Shown in pieces: positions 9,579-17,619 of a stretch of DNA of 64,000 nt. How positions within the stretch are numbered: the stretch's first letter is position 1; every line of letters begins with the position of its first letter. The stretch is from the NCBI GenBank assembly GCA_021730165.1, contig CP072535.1, positions 248,001-312,000 of the forward strand. Reading direction: 5' to 3'. Source of the stretch: Candidatus Vesicomyidisocius sp. Pext_18_S21. GTDB taxonomy: Bacteria; Pseudomonadota; Gammaproteobacteria; PS1; Pseudothioglobaceae. A program made the translations under genes and the position numbers. Under the pieces are notes generated by a model that was not told the DNA's origin, did no database searches, and saw only the letters and a program-made list of their open reading frames with translations.

Positions 9579-10970
9579 ATGAATTATCTACCTATTTTTA
9601 TTGATATTAAGCAAAAGCCTTGTTTGGTTGTTGGTGGAGGGGCTATTGCTTATCGTAAAATCAATCTTTTGTTAAAAGCTTATGCTCAGGTAACTTGTAT
9701 TGCAAAAAGTAGTTGTAAAAATGTAGCTAAATTAGTTAATGATAAAAAAATCATTTATATTGAAAGAAGTATTGAGCCGTCTGACGTTAATGGACAAGTT
9801 TTGATTATTTCGGCTACAAATAACGCGACTCTTAATAAGAAAGTATCTGAGCTAGCTAATCAAAATAATATACCTGTAAATGTAATTGATTCCCCGGATT
9901 TATGTACGTTTATTATGCCTTCAATTGTGGATAGATCTCCTATTTTAATAGCTATTTCATCAGCAGGAAAAGCGCCGGTATTAGTTCGTATAATTCGCGC
10001 AAAGTTAGAAAGTACACTACCGCATGCGTATGGTAAGTTAGCAGAATTAGCTGGTAATTTTAGAGATCAAGTTAAGGCAAAGTTTAGCAAAATTGAAGAT
10101 AAAAGATACTTTTGGGAAAAAGTTTTTTCTGGTATTATTGCTGAGAAAGTATTTTCAGGAAAGATTCAAGAAGCTAAAGCAGATTTGCAAGCACAACTTA
10201 ATAATACTGTTGAGGCTCAAGTAGGCGCAGTTTATTTAGTAGGCGGAGGTCCTGGTGATCCTGATTTATTAACTTTTAGGGCTTTACGCCTCATGCAACA
10301 AGCAGATGTAGTTTTATATGACCGATTGGTTTCAGATAGAGTAATGGAGTTGGTTAGACGTGATGCACAGCTGATTTATGTTGGTAAAGAATGCGATAAT
10401 CATACTGTTCCACAAGGTGATATTAATCAATTGTTGGTAGATTTAGCTAAAAAAGGTAGGAGGGTTTGTCGTCTTAAAGGAGGAGATCCTTTTATCTTTG
10501 GTCGGGGTGGCGAGGAAATTGAAACGTTGGCTGAAAATGGTATACCATTTCAAGTAGTACCTGGTATTACAGCAGCTTCTGGTTGTTCCACTTATTCAGG
10601 TATTCCATTAACACATAGAGATTATTCACAATCTTGCCGTTTTGTGACAGGACATTTAAAAGATGGTAGTATGAATTTGCCTTGGCATGAGTTAGCAATT
10701 GAACAACAAACCATTGTATTTTATATGGCGCTTAATAGTGTAGAGTACTTATCAAGACAGTTAATCCTACATAATATGCGTCCAGATATGCCAGTGGCAT
10801 TGGTTGAAAAAGGGACGACACCTGAGCAAAAGGTTTACACAACAACTTTGAAGGAGTTACCACATTTAGTAGAAAATGAAACCATTCACGCCCCCACCTT
10901 AATTATTATTGGAGAGGTAGTGAAATTAAGAGAAAAATTAAACTGGTTTGACGCTAAACCTATGATCTAA
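9579..10970 (+). CDS. cysG: Siroheme synthase (multifunctional CysG)
   Basis: CysG converts uroporphyrinogen III to siroheme. The N-terminal half (about 1-150) oxidises precorrin-2 and inserts iron; the C-terminal half (about 215-460) is the SAM-dependent uroporphyrinogen methyltransferase. It has 463 residues (E. coli 457). The N-terminus has the Rossmann motif VVGGGAIAYRKI and the half-domain SSAGKAPVLVR. The C-terminal part has VYLVGGGPGDPDLLTFRALR, YVGKECDNHTVPQ, GDPFIFGRGGEE and VVPGITAASG. Siroheme serves sulfite reductases; in sulfur oxidisers it also serves reverse dissimilatory sulfite reductase, so retention fits a thiotroph. Confidence 0.97.
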   Translation: MNYLPIFIDIKQKPCLVVGGGAIAYRKINLLLKAYAQVTCIAKSSCKNVAKLVNDKKIIYIERSIEPSDVNGQVLIISATNNATLNKKVSELANQNNIPVNVIDSPDLCTFIMPSIVDRSPILIAISSAGKAPVLVRIIRAKLESTLPHAYGKLAELAGNFRDQVKAKFSKIEDKRYFWEKVFSGIIAEKVFSGKIQEAKADLQAQLNNTVEAQVGAVYLVGGGPGDPDLLTFRALRLMQQADVVLYDRLVSDRVMELVRRDAQLIYVGKECDNHTVPQGDINQLLVDLAKKGRRVCRLKGGDPFIFGRGGEEIETLAENGIPFQVVPGITAASGCSTYSGIPLTHRDYSQSCRFVTGHLKDGSMNLPWHELAIEQQTIVFYMALNSVEYLSRQLILHNMRPDMPVALVEKGTTPEQKVYTTTLKELPHLVENETIHAPTLIIIGEVVKLREKLNWFDAKPMI

Positions 10971-10983
10971 AAAATAATAAAAA

Positions 10984-11005
10984 TTATAAGCCTTTTTGGC
11001 TATAA
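10984..11005. terminator. Probable bidirectional terminator after cysG
   Basis: TTATAAGCC and GGCTATAA form a short stem with one bulged A around a TTTTT loop. It lies between the convergent cysG and the DUF2892 gene. The stem is modest, so this is a likely, not certain, terminator. Confidence 0.45.
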
Positions 11006-11011
11006 GTATGG

Positions 11012-11215
11012 CTATTTAGCACCAAGTTTCTTTGCAATGATTGCCGCTGGACAAAATCCTGTAAATGCTGATTGAAACAGATTAAAACCAACAAATACAG
11101 TTAACCATAACCAATTGGAATTATAAGCAAATGGACTGATTTCTTGTGCACCTAATAGTAATGAGATAATAATAACGACGCCTGCCGTTGCTGATACAGC
11201 ATTATTGATTGTCAT
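11012..11215 (-). CDS. Small inner-membrane protein, DUF2892 (YgaP-like) family
   Basis: The 67-residue protein starts at ATG 11215, preceded by a GGAGAAAGG ribosome site. A longer frame reaching 11335 would run through tRNA-Leu and is not credible. It has two hydrophobic helices (TAGVVIIISLLLGA and WLWLTVFVGFNLFQSAF) and the family hallmark FTGFCPAAIIAKKLG. This domain often occurs fused or next to rhodanese-type sulfurtransferases, but no rhodanese is adjacent here. Function in the family is unclear, possibly tied to sulfur chemistry at the membrane. Confidence 0.85.
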   Translation of the reverse strand: MTINNAVSATAGVVIIISLLLGAQEISPFAYNSNWLWLTVFVGFNLFQSAFTGFCPAAIIAKKLGAK

Positions 11216-11309
11216 ACACCTTTCTCCATTTTTAATTCTATTATTATAACATAAATTATAGGTATAATTTTGAACCTTTGAACTCTCTTGAATAGTGTTA
11301 GATTTAAAT

Positions 11310-11394
11310 GCGGGAGTGGTGGAATTGGTAGACACGCTGGATTTAGGTTCCAGTGTTTAAAGACATGAGAGTTCGAGTCTCTCCTTCCGTACCA
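11310..11394 (+). tRNA. tRNA-Leu (anticodon TAG)
   Basis: The 85-nt sequence folds as a class II tRNA. The acceptor GCGGGAG pairs with CTTCCGT (two G-U pairs) and the 3' CCA is encoded. The anticodon stem CTGGA/TCCAG holds the loop TTTAGGT, anticodon TAG (CUN leucine). A variable arm follows, then the T-arm GAGAGTTCGAGTCTCTC. A -10-like TAGTGT lies just upstream with TTGAAC at 17-bp spacing. Confidence 0.96.
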
Positions 11395-11416
11395 ATATTA
11401 GGTTATTAATTTGATC

Positions 11417-12220
11417 ATGACAATTATTATTCAACATAGTTTAGATGAAAATATTGCTAAGAAAATTTCAAGCAAATTTCAAGTTTTTAATACTCATATT
11501 CGTCATAAAATAGTATCAGCTAATCTTGATGATTTAAGACAACAATATCAAATTGATTTTAACTATTTGCCTAAGCTTGACCTTTCTAGTATTAAATTAT
11601 TTGTTAGCGATATGGATTCCACCCTGATTAATATTGAATGTATTGATGAAATTGCAGATTTTGCTAATATTAAGCGAGAGGTAGGCATTATTACTGAACT
11701 TACTATGCAAGGTAAATTGGATTTTGCTAGTTCTTTATTTAAGCGTGTCTCCTTGTTAAAAGGACTCAGTGTTGATGTGTTAGATAAGGTTTATACTCAG
11801 CGTTTATCAGTCAGTCTTGGTGGTAGATCGCTTATCTCATTTTTTAAAACTAAGTTTATTAAAACCGCTATTGTATCAGGTGGTTTTACTTATTTTACTA
11901 ATCGTTTGGTTAAAGATTTAGCTATAGATTATGCATGTGCTAATGTATTATCAATTGAAAATAATCAATTAACTGGGGTTACAGAGGGTTTGATAATTAA
12001 TGCACAAGCTAAGTCAGATTTTGTTAAATCATTGTGCGATAAACAAGGTTGGTCATATAGTCAGGTTATTGTAGTGGGCGATGGTGTTAACGATTTAGAC
12101 ATGATGAATATTGCTGGGTTAAGCGTTGCTTATCATGCTAAGCCAAGCATCATAAAGCATGTTGATATTATCATTAACTTTGGCGGTTTAGATAAAATGA
12201 TAGATTTATTCAATCAATAA
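11417..12220 (+). CDS. serB: Phosphoserine phosphatase
   Basis: SerB is the last step of serine synthesis, phosphoserine to serine. From ATG 11417 it has 267 residues; a TTG six bases upstream is less likely. HAD motif I is SDMDSTLI (nucleophile first Asp) near residue 70. The substrate region includes ECIDEIADFA; motif II is IVSGGFTYF and motif III VVGDGVNDLDMM. The N-terminal part is shorter than in E. coli SerB, as in many gammaproteobacteria. It directly precedes ccmF by 6 bases, so the two may share a transcript although functionally unrelated. Confidence 0.95.
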   Translation: MTIIIQHSLDENIAKKISSKFQVFNTHIRHKIVSANLDDLRQQYQIDFNYLPKLDLSSIKLFVSDMDSTLINIECIDEIADFANIKREVGIITELTMQGKLDFASSLFKRVSLLKGLSVDVLDKVYTQRLSVSLGGRSLISFFKTKFIKTAIVSGGFTYFTNRLVKDLAIDYACANVLSIENNQLTGVTEGLIINAQAKSDFVKSLCDKQGWSYSQVIVVGDGVNDLDMMNIAGLSVAYHAKPSIIKHVDIIINFGGLDKMIDLFNQ

Positions 12221-12226
12221 TCTCTT

Positions 12227-14134
12227 ATGTTAATTGAAATTGGACATTTTGCATTGGTACTTGCATTGGTGTTTGCAATGTTGCAAGTGATTTTACCAAC
12301 TATAGGTATGATTAAGTGTGATGTTGTACTTTCTGGGTTATCTAGACCCTTATTATGGATGCAATTCTTTTGGATCCTGATTGCTTTTGTTATTCTTGTT
12401 AATGCTTTTGTTGTGGATGATTTTTCTGTTAGATACGTGGCAAGTAATTCAAATACTCAATTACCCAATATTTTTAAAATGTCAGCTATTTGGGGTGCGC
12501 ATGAGGGATCTTTGTTATTATGGGCTTTAATTTTAGCCGCTTGGAGTGTGGCAGTATCTGTATTTTCTAGACGTTTACCTATTGAAGTATTAAACCATAT
12601 TTTAATTATTCTTGGTTTAATTAGTATCGGGTTTTTGTTGTTTTTGTTATTAACTTCTAATCCTTTTGAGCGATTAGATATTGTACCATTACAAGGACGA
12701 GAACTTAACCCTTTGCTACAAGATTTTGGTTTAATTATTCATCCGCCTATGTTGTATATGGGTTATGTGGGAATGGCTATCCCTTTTGCTTTTGTTGTAT
12801 CATCATTGATTCGTGGACAGCTAGATTCCACTTGGCTTAGGTGGTCACGCCCTTGGACGTTAATAGCATGGGCATTTTTAACGCTTGGCATCACACTTGG
12901 TTCTTGGTGGGCATATTATGAACTTGGTTGGGGTGGTTGGTGGTTCTGGGATCCAGTAGAAAATGCTTCATTTATGCCATGGTTAGTGGCAACAGCATTG
13001 GTGCATTCTTTAAGTGTGAGTGAAAAGCGCAGTGCATTCAAACACTGGACTGTTCTATTGGCTATTTCTAGTTTTTCGTTAAGTTTGTTAGGTACTTTTT
13101 TAGTCAGATCAGGTATCCTTACTTCAGTACATTCATTTGCTACTGATCCTGATAGGGGTTTGTTTATTTTGATATTTTTAGTGATTGTGATTGGTGGCTC
13201 GTTGGCATTATATGCTTGGCGTGCTACTTTACTCATGCGAAGTAGTAATACCTTTTCTCTTTTATCAAGAGAAAGTGGCTTATTAGTTAACAATATATTA
13301 TTAGTGGCGTCAATGTTAAGTGTTTTTTTAGGCACATTCTATCCACTACTATTGGATGCATTAGGTTTAGGTAAAATTTCAGTAGGTGCGCCTTATTTTG
13401 GCTCAGTGTTTGTGCCTATTATGATTTTGGCAGTATTGCTTATGGCCATTATCCCCTTTTTACGTTGGAAGAAAGATACTACACAAAGGGTGGTTGGCTT
13501 ACTAAAGCGTATTTGGATAGGTGTAGGTTTGTTGTTTGTGATTAGTGTATTTTTGATCAATAATATTTTAGTTTTACTGGCTGTTTTTTTGTTTATTTGG
13601 ATAGTTTCACATTCATTAGTGCTTTTATTTCAAAGGTTAGGCCAAAAAGGTAGTATTAATCTTGCTTTCATTGGCATGATCTTTGCTCATATTGGTATTG
13701 CCGTATTCTTACTAGGTGCTACAGTTACAACCCAATACGGTGTTGAAAAAGATGTACAAATGGAAATTGACAAACCAATAACTATAAAAGGTTATGATTT
13801 TATTTTTAAAGGTGTGACACGTTTATTTGGCCAAAATTATCAAGGAAATAAAGGTCATGTAGAGGTTTATTTTGATGATAAAAAAATAGCAGATTTAAGG
13901 CCTGAAAAACGTCAATATACTACAGGCATGCCAATGACTGAAGCGAGTATTGATTCATCATTATATCGTGATATTTATATTGCATTAGGTGAGTCCTTAG
14001 AAGGTGACTCATGGAGTTTAAGAATTTATTATAAGCCCTTTGTGCGCTGGATTTGGTTGGGAGGCTTATTGATTTCATTAGGTGCATTACTAAGTGCATT
14101 TGATAGAAGATATCGATTGAGAATAAAAGAATGA
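12227..14134 (+). CDS. ccmF: Cytochrome c heme lyase subunit CcmF
   Basis: CcmF is the core of the system I heme lyase that ligates heme to apocytochrome c in the periplasm. It has 635 residues (E. coli 647) and many membrane helices. The tryptophan-rich WWD heme-binding domain reads GWGGWWFWDPVENASFMPW near residue 236. Other family marks are IWGAHEGSLLLWALIL and HPPMLYMGYVGMAIPFAF. Its stop overlaps the start of ccmI (ATGA). The ccmABCDE genes are not in the window. ccmG and ccmH, usually between ccmF and ccmI, are missing here. Confidence 0.96.
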   Translation: MLIEIGHFALVLALVFAMLQVILPTIGMIKCDVVLSGLSRPLLWMQFFWILIAFVILVNAFVVDDFSVRYVASNSNTQLPNIFKMSAIWGAHEGSLLLWALILAAWSVAVSVFSRRLPIEVLNHILIILGLISIGFLLFLLLTSNPFERLDIVPLQGRELNPLLQDFGLIIHPPMLYMGYVGMAIPFAFVVSSLIRGQLDSTWLRWSRPWTLIAWAFLTLGITLGSWWAYYELGWGGWWFWDPVENASFMPWLVATALVHSLSVSEKRSAFKHWTVLLAISSFSLSLLGTFLVRSGILTSVHSFATDPDRGLFILIFLVIVIGGSLALYAWRATLLMRSSNTFSLLSRESGLLVNNILLVASMLSVFLGTFYPLLLDALGLGKISVGAPYFGSVFVPIMILAVLLMAIIPFLRWKKDTTQRVVGLLKRIWIGVGLLFVISVFLINNILVLLAVFLFIWIVSHSLVLLFQRLGQKGSINLAFIGMIFAHIGIAVFLLGATVTTQYGVEKDVQMEIDKPITIKGYDFIFKGVTRLFGQNYQGNKGHVEVYFDDKKIADLRPEKRQYTTGMPMTEASIDSSLYRDIYIALGESLEGDSWSLRIYYKPFVRWIWLGGLLISLGALLSAFDRRYRLRIKE

Positions 14135-15297
14135 GTTTATATCTATGGTTTTCTTTAATGGTGATTGCTTCTTTTATTTGGATAATCTGGTTTTTGTATC
14201 GACCGGTTAAATCTAATAAATTTAATTTAGAAAGTTCTAATATTTCCTTAGGCAAGCAAAAATTATTAGAACTTGAGCAAGATTTACATCAAAACTTGAT
14301 TGATAAAAAGCAATTCAACCAGGCTAAAGAAGAGATTTCAATAACATTGGCTATTGAGCTAAAACAAGTAAATAGTATTCAAAATAATATTAATAATAAC
14401 ATATTAATATTAATATTAATATTAATATTATTACCTGTTATGTCCATTGGTTTTTATCAATATCTGACTTCAAAAAATAGCATGAACCAATCATTTTCAA
14501 ATATAGAAGAGTCATTAAGTTTAGAACAAAGTGTTAACAAAATTGTAGAGTATTTGCAAACTAATAGAGATGACGCTGAGGCTTGGAGAATGCTTGGACT
14601 GACGTATTTTGAATTAGGAGAATTAGACTTATCAATCAAGGCTTATGAGAAATCTTTTCAAATTAATCCCAAAGATCCAAGATTATTAGTTGAATATGCA
14701 TCTATAATGATTAGTGCTAATGATCATCAATTTTCAAATCAGTCTATTAAATTAATTAAACAAGCTTTGGAGATTGATCCAAATTCATCAGATTCACTGT
14801 ATTTAGCTGGTATGTTTGCTGCAAGGCAAGAAGATTTTGATTTAGCTAAAGGACTATGGCAACGTGCACTTAATACTTTACCAAAAGATAGCATTAATAG
14901 AGTAGCTTTAGTTAATATTTTATCTGAGTTAAAAGTACTTGAATCAAGTAGGGATATGTCTAAACATTTTATTAGTGTACGTGTTGATGTGTCTGATCAA
15001 ATACTAAAGTTTAGATCTAGTGAAGATTTTATAATGATTTATGTTAAAGCAGTTAAGGGTAGACCTATACCAATTGCGATTAAAAAAATCAAGTTAAAAG
15101 TTTTTACAGGACAAGTAGTTTTAACCGACCAAGATTCCGTCATACAAGGTAATAAACTATCAACATATAATCAAGTAATTGTGGTAGTACGTATTAGTGC
15201 AACTGGTTCTGCTATACGCAGTATAGATGATATACAAGTGCTAAGTAAAGTTATTAATGTGGCTGATGATCCATTTGTTCATTTGAATGTGAAATAA
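14131..15297 (+). CDS. ccmI: Cytochrome c maturation TPR protein CcmI (CycH-like)
   Basis: CcmI binds apocytochrome c C-termini and chaperones them to the heme lyase. The 388 residues follow the family plan: a first membrane helix at residues 4-23, a cytoplasmic linker, a second helix near 90-110, periplasmic TPR repeats (DAEAWRMLGLTYFELGELDLSI; ALEIDPNSSDSLYLAG), and a C-terminal beta domain after residue 270 (FISVRVDVSD...). The second helix is encoded by a perfect hexanucleotide repeat giving alternating Ile-Leu. Start overlaps the ccmF stop, indicating coupled translation. Confidence 0.9.
   Translation: MSLYLWFSLMVIASFIWIIWFLYRPVKSNKFNLESSNISLGKQKLLELEQDLHQNLIDKKQFNQAKEEISITLAIELKQVNSIQNNINNNILILILILILLPVMSIGFYQYLTSKNSMNQSFSNIEESLSLEQSVNKIVEYLQTNRDDAEAWRMLGLTYFELGELDLSIKAYEKSFQINPKDPRLLVEYASIMISANDHQFSNQSIKLIKQALEIDPNSSDSLYLAGMFAARQEDFDLAKGLWQRALNTLPKDSINRVALVNILSELKVLESSRDMSKHFISVRVDVSDQILKFRSSEDFIMIYVKAVKGRPIPIAIKKIKLKVFTGQVVLTDQDSVIQGNKLSTYNQVIVVVRISATGSAIRSIDDIQVLSKVINVADDPFVHLNVK
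14401..14430 (+). repeat. In-frame hexanucleotide repeat (ATATTA)5 inside ccmI
   Basis: Five perfect copies of ATATTA encode Ile-Leu five times and form the core of the second CcmI membrane helix. The six-base unit keeps the frame, so slippage would lengthen or shorten the helix by two residues without destroying the protein. Confidence 0.95.
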
Positions 15298-15301
15298 TTT
15301 G

Positions 15302-16432
15302 ATGAGTAAAACCTTAACATTAGCAAAAAAGTTAGTTACTATAGATTCTATTACCCCGCAAGATAAAGGTTGTCAGTCAATTATGACTAGTTATTTAAAT
15401 GATCTTAATTTTGAGATTACTGATTTAAAATTTGGTGAAGTTGATAATTTTTGGGCAATTCGTGGTCAGGAATCTCCTGTGTTTGTATTTGCAGGGCATA
15501 CTGATGTTGTGCCTGTTGGTAGTGAATCAGAATGGCACATGCCACCTTTTTCTGCTAAAGTTAAAAATGGTATGTTGTATGGTCGTGGAACAGCTGATAT
15601 GAAAGGCTCTTTGGCAGCTATGCTTAGTGCAACTGATAGATTTGTTAAAGATTATTCTAATCATAAAGGGTCAATTGGTTATTTAATCACTTCTGATGAA
15701 GAAGGTCCTGCTATTAATGGTACTGTTAAAGTTGCCCAATATTTAAAAAAAATAAATCAAACAGTTGATTATTGTTTAGTGGGTGAGCCGTCATCCACTC
15801 ATGAGTTAGGAGATATTATTAAAAATGGTCGTCGTGGTTCTTTAAATGGCTCTTTTAGAATTATTGGGAAGCAAGGACATATTGCCTATCCGCATTTGGC
15901 AAATAATCCTATTCATTTAGTCATACCAGCGTTAAATGATTTGTGCAATGAAGTTTGGGACGGGGGTAATGAGTATTTTCCAGCTACTAGTTTTCAAATT
16001 TCTAATATTCAATCAGGAACAGGGGTAACCAATGTTATTCCAAGTGAAAGCAATATTGTTTTTAATTTTCGTTATTCCACAGAATGTACTCAAGAGCAAC
16101 TACAAAGTCGAGTTTGTGCAATTCTAGATAAACGTAATTTTGAATATCAAATCACTTGGGAACATTCTGGTTATCCATTTTTAACCCCAAAGGGTAAATT
16201 GGTTAATGCTTGTTTTAATGCCATTAAAACGGTAAAAAATATAAATACCCAATTATCCACTTCTGGCGGTACTTCAGATGGACGCTTTATTGCCCCAATT
16301 TTAAAGACTAGAGTTATAGAATTAGGTCCTTTAAATGCAACTATTCATCAAGTTAATGAGTGTGTATCCATTCAAGATTTAGAAGATTTAAGTGATATTT
16401 ATTATCATATTCTAAAAAATATACTTACCTAG
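15302..16432 (+). CDS. dapE: Succinyl-diaminopimelate desuccinylase
   Basis: DapE is a di-zinc M20 peptidase-family enzyme producing LL-diaminopimelate for lysine and peptidoglycan. From ATG 15302 it has 376 residues (E. coli 375). Zinc-ligand motifs are FAGHTDVVPVG near residue 64, GRGTADMKGSLAAML near 96, TSDEEGPAINGT near 129 and the C-terminal STSGGTSDGRFI with the final histidine in NATIHQVNE. The dimerisation segment SLNGSFRIIGKQGHIAYPH is intact. dapA is in the same window. Its retention is notable given the damage to mraY. Confidence 0.96.
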   Translation: MSKTLTLAKKLVTIDSITPQDKGCQSIMTSYLNDLNFEITDLKFGEVDNFWAIRGQESPVFVFAGHTDVVPVGSESEWHMPPFSAKVKNGMLYGRGTADMKGSLAAMLSATDRFVKDYSNHKGSIGYLITSDEEGPAINGTVKVAQYLKKINQTVDYCLVGEPSSTHELGDIIKNGRRGSLNGSFRIIGKQGHIAYPHLANNPIHLVIPALNDLCNEVWDGGNEYFPATSFQISNIQSGTGVTNVIPSESNIVFNFRYSTECTQEQLQSRVCAILDKRNFEYQITWEHSGYPFLTPKGKLVNACFNAIKTVKNINTQLSTSGGTSDGRFIAPILKTRVIELGPLNATIHQVNECVSIQDLEDLSDIYYHILKNILT

Positions 16433-16435
16433 TTC

Positions 16436-17110
16436 ATGCGTTTTGACATTATTACTTTATTTCCTAACATGTTTAATATAATTAAGGGTGAAGGTGTTGT
16501 CGCACGAGCTATCAAAAAATCCTACCTTTCAGTTCATATTTGGCAACTTAGAGATTTTAGCAATAACAAATACAAAAATATTGACGATAAGCCTTATGGT
16601 GGTGGTGGAGGTATGGTAATGCAAGTTAAACCCATTCGTGATTGTATTCACAAAATCAAACAATTAAGTCCAAAAACTAAGATCATTTATCTATCACCAC
16701 AGGGTCAGCTACTTAAACATAAACTAACTAAAGAATTATCCATGTTTGGTGCAATTACTTTATTATGTGGACGTTATGAAGGTGTGGATGAGCGCATTAT
16801 TAATCACGATATTGATATGGAAATATCTATTGGTGATTATATTATTAGTGGTGGAGAATTAGCAGCTATGGTTCTTATTGATACGGTTAGCCGTCAAATC
16901 CCAAATGTACTTGGTAATATTAATTCATTAAATGATTCCTTTACAAATAATTTGTTAGATTATCCAAATTACACGCGTCCTAGAATTATTGACAATCAAA
17001 AAGTTCCTGAAGTATTATTAAGTGGACATCAAGCAAATATTAATATTTGGAGAATAGAACAATCTATTAAAAAAACCAAAAAAAAACGTAAGGACCTTTT
17101 AAAAAAATAG
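16436..17110 (+). CDS. trmD: tRNA (guanine-N1)-methyltransferase TrmD, C-terminally short
   Basis: TrmD makes m1G37 in tRNAs reading CNN/GGN-type codons and protects reading frame. The SPOUT knot is intact: YGGGGGMVMQVKPI, IYLSPQGQLLKHK, LLCGRYEGVDERI and SIGDYIISGGELAAMVLIDTV. The conserved DYPNYTRPR, with the catalytic-site aspartate region, is present. The protein has 224 residues against about 255 in E. coli; it stops soon after the IWRIEQS motif in a lysine-rich A-tract, losing most of the C-terminal tail. It is separated from the usual rpsP-rimM-rplS partners and follows dapE by 3 bases. Confidence 0.92.
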   Translation: MRFDIITLFPNMFNIIKGEGVVARAIKKSYLSVHIWQLRDFSNNKYKNIDDKPYGGGGGMVMQVKPIRDCIHKIKQLSPKTKIIYLSPQGQLLKHKLTKELSMFGAITLLCGRYEGVDERIINHDIDMEISIGDYIISGGELAAMVLIDTVSRQIPNVLGNINSLNDSFTNNLLDYPNYTRPRIIDNQKVPEVLLSGHQANINIWRIEQSIKKTKKKRKDLLKK

Positions 17111-17270
17111 TTACATTTGTATTAGATATTATTAGTATTATTTTGTTAGGAATAATAGGATGGTTATAGACATTAAGTTATTAGATACTATAGATTGTTG
17201 TTTATTTGCTAAATAATTTTTATAATCAGACGATATAATTCAATTTAATTACTATAAAAAGGAGAGAAAT

Positions 17271-17609
17271 ATGAAGTTTGTGACAGCAATTCTAAGACCG
17301 CATAAGTTAGACAGTGTTAGAGAGGCGTTATCTGAAGTTGGCGTATCTGGCGTAACAGTGACTGAAGTAAAAGGTTTTGGTCGCCAGAAAGGACATACTG
17401 AATTATATCGAGGAACAGAGTATCAAATTGATTTTTTACCTAAAATTAAATTAGAAATTGCAATTGAGGCGAAAAAACTTGATGAAGTGATTGAAATGAT
17501 TAGTAGTGTGACTAATTCTGGTAAGGTAGGTGATGGAAAAATTTTTGTTTCTAATTTAGATAAAGTAGTTCGTATTCGTACGGGAGAGACAGATAAAAAC
17601 GCACTTTAA
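17271..17609 (+). CDS. glnK: Nitrogen regulatory protein P-II (GlnK, amtB-linked copy)
   Basis: PII trimers sense 2-oxoglutarate and ATP/ADP and, as GlnK, plug the ammonium channel. The 112 residues (standard length) begin MKFVTAILRPHKLDSVREAL and hold the T-loop [18 protein letters not shown], with the uridylylation tyrosine equivalent to Tyr51 (RGTEY). The C-terminal [20 protein letters not shown] is the ATP-binding B/C-loop region. A strong AAGGAGAG site precedes the ATG. It is 10 bases upstream of amtB, the classic glnK-amtB pair. I see no convincing sigma-54 promoter in the 160 bp upstream. Confidence 0.96.
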   Translation: MKFVTAILRPHKLDSVREALSEVGVSGVTVTEVKGFGRQKGHTELYRGTEYQIDFLPKIKLEIAIEAKKLDEVIEMISSVTNSGKVGDGKIFVSNLDKVVRIRTGETDKNAL

Positions 17610-17619
17610 GGAGTTAGTA

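Noticed and set aside
11216-11335. N-terminal extension of the DUF2892 membrane protein
   Set aside because: It would read through tRNA-Leu on the opposite strand, and a good ribosome site marks the internal ATG at 11215.
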